From assembly GCA_030762935.1 (NCBI GenBank), contig CM060887.1, positions 8,734,501 through 8,798,500 on the forward strand: DNA of 64,000 nt, in the 5' to 3' direction. Below are positions 35,281 to 44,576 of this stretch, piece by piece. The notes under the pieces are model-generated. The model made no database searches, was not told where the DNA came from, and worked only from the letters and a program-made list of their open reading frames with translations. The position numbers and the translations under genes were made by a program. Every line of letters starts with the position of its first letter. Within the stretch, counting starts at the first letter, position 1. Source of the stretch: Hymenopus coronatus. Its lineage: Eukaryota; Arthropoda; Insecta; Mantodea; Hymenopodidae.

Positions 35281-35468
35281 GGGGTCGCACCGTGGTCAAA
35301 TGGTTAGACCACCATTGGAATTTGTGGTGGACAAAGTGGCGCAGGGGCGGTTTTTCTCCGGTTTCGCCCTCCATCCAATTCCACCAATGCTCCATCTTCA
35401 TACCATGTGTCTTCAGGTTCATCGCCTGCAGTTCCATCTGTAGCAAAAGTGGACGTTAAACACTATAA
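35281..35468 (+). mobile_element. SINE C copy, internally shortened
   Basis: tRNA-like start GGTCGCACCGTGGTCAAATG, body with GGTTTTTCTCCGGTTTCGCC, end GTGGACGTTAAACACTATAA. It is directly downstream of the SINE A tail; its B-box part is missing relative to the copy at 55962. Confidence 0.7.
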
Positions 35469-35473
35469 AAAAA

Positions 35474-36261
35474 ATTTGATGTGTTCCATTAGCAGAAATA
35501 GTCTTATTACTTGCTTCCTTGTAAGTAGAAGCGAAATAAGGGAGTACCATGGGTTAAAGTGATAGTCAAAAGCTGGTTGCCATGTCACTGAAGTTCCTTT
35601 GTTTGTATGGACAGCAGTTGACATATTCCTGTATGAGAAAAGTGTAAGATTTTTAAAGTTGTAACCAATAACAAGGAATATCTAAAAACTACCCAACTCT
35701 ACGAAAAAAAATGTATACAGCATAAATTGTGTGTTTTAATGTGCTCTACATTTTTGAGTGGTAAGTTTTAGTCCATCTCTTACGGTTTAGCAGTTATGCA
35801 AAATTCCGTAAAATTCATCCAGCATAAAGTAGTCTTCAGAGGCCATTTCCAGAAAATTCAGGATATACATTTTATTTTTCAGGTAAATATCTTTAACATG
35901 CGATATTTTAATCAAAATCATTAGAGCTATTTATAAGAAGATCAAAATTTTCGAAAAAAGTTCCATGTAAAGGGTAGTTTGGGGTGGGGGGATTTTTCTC
36001 AAAATCTTCGTGTCGCATCTCTGGAAGATACTAAACTTAAATACTAAGTTTGGCGTTTTGCCGAATTTTCGTTTTTGAGTTATCGTGTTCACAGACACGC
36101 GGACACCCACACACACGGACCTTTTTCTGAAAATGCTTTTTTTGGACACAGGGGACCCTAAAACATATATTTCCGGTGAAATCTCGGTATCAAATTTTTG
36201 GGTGGAGTGCAATACCTTCTCTGTCCTTATGAATATTGTACATACGGGACTAGAGAAAGTA
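35474..36261 (+). mobile_element. F1 copy with deletion behind the left tip
   Basis: Left tip TTTGATGTGTTCCATT jumps to AGCAGAAATAG, losing about 80 bases including the ACTTTCTCTAC block. The rest is complete with right end at 36220-36261. Confidence 0.83.
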
Positions 36262-36267
36262 AAAATA

Positions 36268-36350
36268 GACACAAGCACATAGACATAAAGACAAAGGTTG
36301 GTGGTGATGAAGCAGTGATGGTGCCCGCTTCGGCTCCATGTCAATCTCTT
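36268..36350 (+). repeat. Small duplicated segment (partner at 37405-37495)
   Basis: Shares CATAAAGACAAAG, GGTGGTGATGAAGCAGTG and GCCCGCTTCGGCTCCAT with 37405-37495. It bridges two F1 copies here. Confidence 0.6.
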
Positions 36351-36782
36351 GGGGTTTGCTAGTTACGTAAAATGTCATCCAGAATAAAGAGATGTTGTGA
36401 CGCTAATCCCAGAAAATTAAAGATATACATTTTATTTGCCACATAAATATCTCAAATATAAAGGATTTTAATTATATCGTTAGACTTATTTTTGAGAAAC
36501 CCAACATTTTCGATAATTTCCTATGTAAAGGGTAGCTGGTGGGGGTTTTTCTTCAAAATCTTCGTGTCATTTTCTTGAAGATACTGAACTTAAATATCAA
36601 TTTTCGTTGTTTAGCGAAATTCTCGTTTTTGAGCTATGTTGCCCATAGTCACACACGAGCCTTTTTCTAAAAACGTTTTTTTTATTCGGGGGGTCTCAAA
36701 ACATATATTTCCGCTGAAATCTCGGTATCAAACTTTTTGGATGCCACACAATACCTTCCCTATAATACCTATGGAGAAAGTA
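36345..36782 (+). mobile_element. F1 interior-to-right fragment
   Basis: Begins at ATCTCTTGGGGTTTGCTAG of the middle block; right end degraded (CCCTATAATACCTATGGAG). Confidence 0.75.
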
Positions 36783-36785
36783 AAA

Positions 36786-36900
36786 ATGTTTTTGTCGGAC
36801 TCAAGGACCGGTGAAATCTCGAAACAAATTTTTGGGTGGAATACAATACCTTCACTAGCTACTATGTAAATTGTATGTATATACGGCTACAGAAAGAAAA
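36786..36900 (+). repeat. Extra F1 right end in tandem
   Basis: After GTAAAAATG the sequence restarts in the right region (TTTTTGTCGGACTCAAGG) and reaches a second weak right end (36860-36900). Confidence 0.75.
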
Positions 36901-36905
36901 AATGA

Positions 36906-37895
36906 TATAGTAATTTAAAATTTGTAATTCTTTTTTGGAAATAAATTTACTGTTTTAATATATGCCCCGCTATAGTTGCCTAGATACATACCTACAGGGG
37001 TAGCATATTCGGATTGTATTTATTAATTATTTATTTGTGGTGAAAGCGGGCATTAAAAAGTATAAAAAAATATAAGAAAAGAATTAATTGACAATGATAG
37101 TGAACTGTTCGGGACCCATGTCTATATACCATTTTCTTCTACAAGCGAGGAATTTGTCCTCAAGGTTGGCTGCACTTTATTGTATACTCATCGCGCAGTA
37201 ATTCGCTGCTGACAAGAAGCATTTAAAAACCCTTCAGCGTAGGAATTTTAAATGTACTAGGAATGCTACAGTCACTTTACAGCCGTGCGCACAAAAGAAA
37301 GTAGTCCGGAGAGAAATACGAATTCTTTGATGGGTAGTCACTGGAGGTAGCCACGCCGCGGGCGCCAAAAACTACAAGAAAAATAGACACAACACAAAAC
37401 GAAAGAAGGCATAAAGACAAAGAAGGTATAGGTGGTGATGAAGCAGTGTGGGGGAAAATGGGGCCCGCTTCGGCTCCATTTGCTGCATGTCAATCACACA
37501 AACAATTTCCATTAAAGCGTGTCCGTGCCCGTATAGCCCCGAGTTAGGACAGCACACATCCTGTTTTCCAGAGCCGCCAGTTTCGCCAACTTTCCCATCT
37601 TTATGCATTGTTAACGATAATTCCTGAAACCTCTGCTCTCCTTCATTGGCCATGTCTAATTTCAAGGTCGTTGTAACCTGGATCGAAACCATTCTTAAGA
37701 GCAGTTGATCATTAATTACGTGTTTCACCCTTCTGTAGTGTCAAAGCATTCTAGAACTTCGGCCACCTTTATTCTTCCTGTTGAAGAAGCTTGGAAGCAG
37801 GAAGCTTTTCTAACGTTACGAATAGTTTGTTTTCAATCACATGGTAGTGAATGATATTGCTTGATATATAATCCTTATTTTAAGAACACTATAGG
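36906..37895. other. Island of non-F1 sequence
   Basis: About 1 kb without F1. Contains a candidate open frame (listed separately) and the source of the small 36268 duplicate. No domain recognised. Confidence 0.5.
37372..37728 (-). CDS. Unrecognised open reading frame, 118 codons
   Basis: A minus frame in a comparatively GC-rich island. The predicted protein starts MKHVINDQLL, has a mixed hydrophilic middle with CCPNSGLYGHGH, and a hydrophobic end. I do not recognise it. It could be part of an exon or an unknown transposon; chance is also possible. Part of its sequence (37405-37495) is duplicated at 36268-36350. Confidence 0.2.
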   Translation of the reverse strand: MKHVINDQLLLRMVSIQVTTTLKLDMANEGEQRFQELSLTMHKDGKVGETGGSGKQDVCCPNSGLYGHGHALMEIVCVIDMQQMEPKRAPFSPTLLHHHLYLLCLYAFFRFVLCLFFL

Positions 37896-37902
37896 TCAAA
37901 AA

Positions 37903-38766
37903 TCTAATGTGTCCCATTCACATGCCTTTCTCTATATCTCTGCAACAAATTATTCTTAAAAAGCTTATGCTTCTATTTACTTTACGCTAATCAGAAAAAA
38001 TGAGCAGAAATAGTCTTATTACTTGCTTCCTTGTAAGTAGAACCGAAATAAGGGACTACCATAGGTTAAAATGATAGTCAAAAGCTCGTTGCTATGTCAA
38101 TGAAGTTCCTTTGTTTATACGGATAGGAGTTGAAAAGTTCCTGTATGAGAAAAGTATAAGTTTTTCATAGCAGAAACCAACAATAAGCAATGTCTCAAAA
38201 TCGACGAACTCAAGAAAAAAATGTATATAACATAAACTGTGTGCTTTAGCGTGCTCTACATTTTTTGTGTCGTAAGTTTTTGTCCATCTCTTACGGTTTA
38301 ACTGTTATTCAAGATTCAGTAAAATTAATCCGGAATAAACTACTCTTCAGAGGTTATTCCCAGAAAATTCAAGATATAGCTTTTATTTGTCAGATAAATA
38401 TCTTTAATATACGAAATTTTAATCAAAATCGTTTGAGCCATTTTTGAGAAAATCAAAATTTTCGAAAAAAGTTCCATGTAAAGGGTAGTTGGGGATGGGG
38501 GGATTTTTCTCAAAATCCTCGTGTCGCATCCCTGGAAGATACTAAACTTAAATACCAAGTTTGGTATTTTACCGACTTTTCGTTTTTGGGTTATCATGTT
38601 CACAGACACACTGACACACACACACAGAGACCTTTTTGTGAAAATGCTTTTTTTGGATATTGGGGACCCTGAAACATATATTTCCGGTGAAATCTCGGTA
38701 TCGAATTTTTTGGTGGAGTGCAATACCTTCTCTATACACTATGTACATAGTACGTATAGAGAAAGT
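37903..38766 (+). mobile_element. F1 element, reference full-length copy (864 bp)
   Basis: The clearest isolated copy. Order: left-end tip (37903-37924), inverted-repeat block CTTTCTCTAT, left block, A-type core (AAAAGCTCGTTGCTATGTC), middle block with TTACGGTTTAACTG, several short hairpins (AAATACCAAGTTTGGTATTT at about 38551), G-rich GGGGATGGGGGGATTTTT, CA microsatellite (38612-38626), right region (TTTCCGGTGAAATCTCGG), and right-end palindrome ACTATGTACATAGT at 38738-38751 ending GAAAGT at 38766. No transposase or other protein is encoded. Ends and multimers elsewhere suggest a non-autonomous Helentron/HINE-like element; a foldback or MITE-like DNA transposon is the alternative. Confidence 0.9.
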
Positions 38767-38774
38767 AAAAACCT

Positions 38775-39150
38775 TAGCTAGAGAACCATTTAGTAGCAGC
38801 CTGAAGTTTGCAGAGGTAAGTTTTTGCGGGTGTCCACCACGCCCTCTTGCGGTGGAAGTGTGCTCCACATAAACAAGAGTCTGTCGTCCTGCCGCTGTCA
38901 TATCCGGGTTTACAACGCCGCTAATTTCTTGCTCCTTGCAACACCTCACGCGTTCTTGTGGCTACGACGTCTGTTTCTTGCAGAATGCGTGCGGTTTCGT
39001 CGTTAGCTTTCTCGGCAGACACCGAATTAAAAATGTTGCCGCCGGCACACACTATCTTATGACCATCTCCTCAAAAATCTGCACTTCATGTACATAAGCC
39101 CGTTTATTCCACGATAATACTGATATTAATGACCAAAAAACACATTTAGT
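38775..39150. other. Unassigned GC-richer island
   Basis: About 375 bases. Contains CACGCCCTCTTGCGGTGG (38838-38855), close to a CTCF-type motif on the minus strand, and GCAGAGGTAAGT at about 38811, which would fit a 5' splice site. Neither is proven and no reading frame is convincing. Confidence 0.35.
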
Positions 39151-39160
39151 CCTTTACTAA

Positions 39161-39989
39161 AAATCTGATGTGTTCCATTCACATGACTTTCTCTACAACT
39201 CTGCAATAAATTATTGTTAAAAAGCTTATGCTTCTATTTACTTCCTGCTAATCGAGAAAATTAGTGTTACTTGCCTCCTTGTAACTAGAAGCGAAATAAG
39301 GGAGCACCATAGGTTAAAGTGAAGTCAAAAGCTGTTCCTTTGTTTGTATGGACAGGAGTTGACAAATTCCTGTATGAGAAAAGTATGTTTTTTATAGCTG
39401 AAACCGAAAACAAGGAATATCTCAAAAACAATCAACTCCACGAAAAAAATGTATATAACAAATTGTGTATTTTAAAGTGCTTTACATTTGTTGTGTGGTA
39501 ATCTTTTGTCCATCTCTTACGGTTTAGCAGTTATGCAAAATTCCGTAAAATTGACCCAGAATAAAGTAGTCTTCAGAAGCTATTCCCAGAAAATTCAAAA
39601 CATACATTTTATTTGTCAGGTTATTATCTATAATATACGATATTTTAATCAAAATCGTTTGGACCATTTTTTAGAAAAAAAAATTCGAAAAAAGTTCCAT
39701 ACAAAGGGTAGTTTGGGGTGGGGGGATTTTTCTCAAAGTCTTCGTGTCGCATCCCTAGAAGATACTAAGCTTAAATACCAAGTTTGGTATTTTACCGACT
39801 TCGTTTTTGAGTTATCGTGTTCACAGACACACTGACACACGGACACACACACACGACCCTTTTTCTGAAAATACTTTTTTGGATACAGGGGACCCTAAAA
39901 CATATTTCCGGTGAAATCTCGGTATCTAATTTTTTGGTGGAGTGCAATACCTTCTCTATACACTGTACATAGTGCGTATAGAGAAAGTA
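39161..39989 (+). mobile_element. F1 element, complete copy
   Basis: Left tip at 39161, shortened core (AGTCAAAAGCTGTTCC), CA microsatellite, right end at 39955-39989 with a TA deletion in the palindrome arm. Confidence 0.87.
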
Positions 39990-39992
39990 AAA

Positions 39993-40085
39993 TTATTTTT
40001 TGGATTCAGGGACCTCAAACATATACTATCCTAAAGGTGATATCTCGGTGTCAGTTTTTGGATCGAATACAATACTTTGACAATG
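39993..40085 (+). repeat. Extra F1 right region in tandem
   Basis: After GTAAAATTATT the right region restarts (TTTTTTGGATTCAGGG) and fades at AATACTTTGACAATG. Confidence 0.75.
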
Positions 40086-40161
40086 TCGTCCGGTATGTGA
40101 TCGCTCTCATGTACGCTGTGGTATGTGCGGCGGGTGAGCTGAAATGTTAGGCATTGCAGTT

Positions 40162-40404
40162 TATATATAGCTTAACGTCCTTTAACCTGGTGGGTCATAT
40201 CGGACGATGAACGACATTTGTTAAATGATGCTCAAATGATCTCGGGGTCCATGGCGTTTAAAGTTACTCGACATTTGTCTTCTCAGGATAAGGGAAAACC
40301 GCGAAATAAAACCTTATCCGGGTAACTTAAACTAAGCGAGATTAGAACTCACGACCTGTTGAATATGAGACAGACACGCTACCACCACACTACCCAGGCG
40401 GGCA
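40162..40404 (-). mobile_element. SINE B with target-site duplication
   Basis: Minus copy: the body starts AGCTTAACGTCC near 40169, the tRNA-like head ends at 40404 (CTACCCAGGCGGGC). Flanked by the 10-base direct repeat CATTGCAGTT (40152-40161 and 40405-40414). The tail is TATATATA rather than A-rich. Confidence 0.87.
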
Positions 40405-40412
40405 CATTGCAG

Positions 40413-40775
40413 TTGTCACGACAAAAAAGGAGACTTCGGAACGTGACACATCGACATCATGATTCTTCCCGATATTCGAGATGTTTCTCCTAGCTTCGGT
40501 TTTTATTGCCTTGGACAAATTTCCAGAAAGTTTGTGACGTCATTTACTAGCTATTAAAGGAAGAAGGCTTGCAGTGTTTTGTTGTGAATTTACTGAGTCG
40601 TAAGTGGCTGGAGTGTTAGCGAGCAGTAGAGCGAGAGACATGGATGGCGTGCAGCTATAAACTGTCTACGCGTCGAGAGAATTATTTGCAAGATGTGAAA
40701 TTAAAGCTTAATTTGCAACTGCATGTTATTGAATAAAGACAGAACCTTCTCCCAACCATAGAAGTGGAAATGGAG
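40413..40775 (+). other. Unassigned; possible LTR- or promoter-like stretch
   Basis: Starts TGTCACGACAAAAAAGG, contains GTGACGTCATTTACTAGC, a TATTAAAGG TATA-like box (about 40552) and AATAAA at about 40732. This order would suit a solo LTR or a 5' regulatory region, but no partner LTR, primer site or coding part is visible. Confidence 0.2.
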
Positions 40776-40779
40776 TGTA

Positions 40780-41040
40780 TTTATAGACACTCTTTAACTG
40801 CTATGGTTATTAGCATCCCATGCTATATCTATTGGGCGTGAAAGTCCAGTTAATTTTGCTCAGAGGCCTCTTTTATCAAGTTTGAGGCTCTTATACGTGC
40901 CGTAAGTCTAAGACACTGGAGCAACGACTTCACTTCCGTTCCGAAGGAAGCCATTCTACGCCCGGAGTTTGAACCCACGACCTTGGGTTCATGAAGTTAT
41001 GATGACAACTATTCACCTTGGAGGGCGATTGCCTACCATG
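40780..41040 (-). mobile_element. SINE-like repeat D, copy 2
   Basis: Second copy of 31420-31680; shares TTAATTTTGCTCAG, AGTTTGAGGCTCTT, ACGTGCCGTAAGTCTA and the GTTTGAACCCACGAC end. Extends further right (GACAACTATTCACCTTGG). Confidence 0.55.
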
Positions 41041-41043
41041 TGC

Positions 41044-41064
41044 TCACATAGTACCTGTAGAGAA
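41044..41064 (+). repeat. F1 right-end remnant
   Basis: CATAGTACCTGTAGAGAAAA directly precedes the next F1 left tip; only the outer right end of a unit remains. Confidence 0.7.
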
Positions 41065-41069
41065 AATAA

Positions 41070-41936
41070 GTCTTACGTCTTTCATTTACATCACCTTTTC
41101 TACATGTTCTGAAAACAAACTTCTTACTACAAAAGATTAATCTTGTGTTTACTTCCGGCTAATCGAGTTAGGCATTATTCTAGAATAGTCTTATTACTTG
41201 CTTCCTTGTAAATAAATGGAAAATAAGAGAATACATTAGTCTAAAGCGATAGTCAAATGTTTTAAAAGCTATCGTTATTCGATTGTCATTGCAAATCACT
41301 TCTTTGCTTGGCCAGGAGTAGAACAAAAGAAAAACGGACACTTTCTGTCTGAGAAAAGTAGATATATATGCTTCACAATTAAAACCAATAACAAGGAACA
41401 TCTTGGAAACGGTCACCTCCACAGCAAAAACGTAAAGGAAATAAATGTTTATTTTGACGAGATCTGCATTTTTGTGTAGTAAGGTCTTGTCCATCTCTTA
41501 CGATTTAGATCAAATACAAAACTTCGTAAAATTGATCCAGAATAAAGTAGACTTCAGAGGCTATTCCCAGTAAATTCAAGATATACATTTTATTTGGTAA
41601 GTAAATAGCTTTAACATACAGGATTTTAATCATAATCGTTTCAGCCTGAAAATCAAAATTTTCGAAAATGATTCCATGTATAAGGTACTTTGTAGAGGGG
41701 GGATATTATCGAAAAGCCATTCTGTCGCATCCTTGGAAGATGCTAAACCCATATACCAAGTATTTTCGTTTTTGAACTATGCTGTCCACAGACAAACATA
41801 CACGCACACTCGGAATTTTCAAAAAATGCTTTTTTCGGTCCCAGGGGACTCCAAAATATATATTTCCAATGAAATCTCGGTATCGAATTTTTGGTGGAAT
41901 ACAATACCTTCTATACCCAATATGTACATTGTACAT
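41070..41936 (+). mobile_element. F1 element, B subtype
   Basis: Left tip TCTTACGTCTTTCATTTAC, B-type core (TTGCTTGGCCAGGAGTAG), interior; the right end lacks the outer GAGAAAGT arm (TATGTACATTGTACATG). Confidence 0.82.
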
Positions 41937-42032
41937 GCGCCCCATTAGAATGTTTGCTTGTGAATTACAGAATTTTCTACTTTAAATATTACTGATATCT
42001 CGTAAAAGACCTACTTTTAGTATCAACTGTCT

Positions 42033-42844
42033 AAAAAATCTGATATGTTCCATTCACATGACTTTCTGTGCAAAAATATTATTAAACAGCTTATGCTTCT
42101 ATTTACTTCATGCTAATCGAGAAAAAATTAGCAGAAATAGTCTTATTACTTGCTTCCTTGTAAGTAGAAGCGAAATAAGGGAGTACCATAGGTTAAAGTG
42201 ATAGTCAAAAGCTGGTTGCTATGTGACTGAAGTTCCTTTGTTTGCGTGGGTAGCAGTTGACAAATTCTTGTATGAGAAAAGTATAAGTTTTTCAAAACTG
42301 AAACCAAACACAAGGAATATCTCAAAAACAATCAACTCCACGAAAATATATATAACATAAATTGTGTATTTTAACTTGCTCTACCTTTTTTGTGTGGTAA
42401 GGTTTGTCTATCTCTTGCAAAATTTCATAAAGTTTCATCCAGAAAAAAAGCATTCTTCATAGGCTATTCCCAGAAAAAATCAAGATATACACTTTATTTC
42501 TCAGATACATATCTTTAATATACGAAATTGCAATCAAAATCGTTAGAGCCATTTTTAAGAAAATAAAAATTTTCGAAAAAAACTCCATTTAAAGGGTAGT
42601 TTGGGGTGGGGGGATTTTCTTGAAAATCTTCGTGTCACAGCATTGGAAGATACCAAATTTAAATACCAAGTTTGGTATTCAACGGTCTTTTCGTTTTTGA
42701 GCTATGCTGTCCACTGGCACTCGCTCACGCGGAACTTTTTGTAAAAATGCTTCTTTTGGATTCAGGGGGACCCAAATCATGTATTTCCGTTGAAATCTCG
42801 GTATCGAATTTTTGGTAAGAATACAACATTTACATAGTACGTGT
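42033..42844 (+). mobile_element. F1 element, A subtype, tandem unit 1
   Basis: Left tip at 42033, small deletion in the left block, A-type core, right end reduced to ACATAGTACGTGTA, fused directly to the next left tip. Confidence 0.84.
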
Positions 42845-43645
42845 ATCCAGTTACGTGACTTTCTCTAGCTGCTCTACAAACTTCTTATTCTTTCTACAAA
42901 ATGCTAATCCAGACAGAATTTTCTTATTACTTAGTTCCTAAAAAGTAGAAGGGAATGCACTAGGCTAAAGTGATAGTCAAATGTTTTAAAACGTATCGTT
43001 ATGCAATTGTCATTGCAAATCGCTTCTTTGCTTGGCCAGTCTGAGAAAAGTAGATATAAGTTCTTCACAATTAAAACCAATAACAAGGAATATCTCGGAA
43101 ACGGTTACCTCCACAACAAAAACCTAAAGTGCATAAATTCTGTATTTTGACGAGATCTACATTTTATGTATAGCAAGTTTTTGTGTATCTCTTACGGTTA
43201 AGCAGTTAAGGAAAATTCGGCAAAATTCATGCAGAATAAAGAGATCTTAAGAGGCTATTCCGAGAAAATTCAGGATATATATTTTATTTGGGATTTAAAT
43301 ACCTTTAATATACGGGATTTTAATCAAAATCGTTACAGCGTTTTATGAGAAAATCAAAAGTTTCGAAAAATTTTCTATGTAAAAGGTAGTTTGTAATGGG
43401 GGGGACATTCTCGAAAATCTGCGTGTCGCATCCTCGGAAGTTACTAAACCCATATACAAGTCTTATCGTTTTTGAGCTATACTGTCAGACACACGCGCAC
43501 ACTCGGACCTTTCTAAAAAAAATTTTTTTCGGACTCAGGAGACTCCAAAACATCTCGTATTTCCGATGAAATCGCGGTATGTAATTTTTGGGTGGAATGC
43601 AATACTTTCTCTATACACTATGTACATAGTACGTGTAGAGAAAGT
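42845..43645 (+). mobile_element. F1 element, B subtype, tandem unit 2
   Basis: Left tip CCAGTTACGTGACTTTCTC, B-type core with the GGAGTAGAACAAAAG part deleted, and a perfect right-end palindrome near 43617-43630. Confidence 0.84.
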
Positions 43646-43674
43646 AAAAAAACATTTCACTCCTGAAGGGTAAC

Positions 43675-44135
43675 AATGTTTTGTATATATCAATAACAGT
43701 ATGTGATGTTGGGCGCTACTGGCAGACACGGACGACGTGGACGGACTAGGTAAATTTATACTTTAAGGCAAGACAGGGGGAGGGATAAGAACAACTAAAC
43801 AAAAGTGACTACAATGTTTTTACATATATATTATGTTATGCTTAGGTCACTTTATGCTATGGTTTTATATATTGTGTATATATTATGTGTATATATTTCG
43901 TTTAAGTGTAATTATCTATTATAAGAGGGCACATTTATGAAGGTGTACTCTGTGCTGTAAATTTAAATTGCTATATTTGAATATATGTGTACTTTATTTT
44001 CGGGTTTACTCTCTTCATTCTTTGTTGTTGTTTTAATATTTCTTTTTAGTATGAATTACAAAAGCATGTACGGTCTGTGGACCCGTGCGATTGTTAAAGT
44101 TCACTGTATGTTATTGTTATGTCAATAAATACACT
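43675..44135 (+). mobile_element. LINE 3' UTR, second copy of the 13450-14845 family
   Basis: Matches, in opposite orientation, the 3' region of the LINE at 13450-13870. Shared blocks are GGTAAATTTATACTTTAAGG, TTTATGCTATGGTTTTATAT, GGTGTACTCTGTGCTG and ACGGTCTGTGG. Ends near GTCAATAAATA. Only about 460 bases remain, so it is heavily 5'-truncated, as is usual for LINEs. Confidence 0.75.
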
Positions 44136-44565
44136 TATCCATTCAACAATGTGTGGAGGATGTTTGCCAGGCAACAGGTTAACACATCTCAGTGCTCATA
44201 CTTGTGTCTTGCCACCTCTTTCTTGAGTTTGTGACGTGGAACAAATTGATGAGTATTTGTCAGAACATGCAGCAGATTGATTGACATGATACTCGTGACG
44301 TCACACTAGATGCTGGCTCGTTAATCACAGGTATGACGTCAGGGGTCATTCCTTGGAGGTCCAGATTATGTATCTGCTGCTTCTACATGTTCTGGAAGCT
44401 GAGGGTTAGGAACGCACGGCTACCAACTTGTGTCTCTTTCCTGATTCCCCTCCTACTCTATCTCTGTCTATCTCTCTCAAACGCTCTTAAGCTAAAACAC
44501 CGAGTGTCATGTTGGAAATGCGTATTTTGTTCTCAATTTCCCTAAACGTGCTGAAATAATAAAGT
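44136..44565. other. Unassigned sequence
   Basis: About 430 bases, GC-richer than F1 (two TGACGTCA-like boxes at about 44296 and 44335). No gene recognised. Confidence 0.35.
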
Positions 44566-44576
44566 AATTAAAAATC

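Noticed and set aside
38340..38723. Protein-coding gene of 127 codons on the minus strand
   Set aside because: The frame lies entirely in F1; homologous frames in other copies are broken at random places and the segment includes the CA microsatellite. Treated as repeat-derived.
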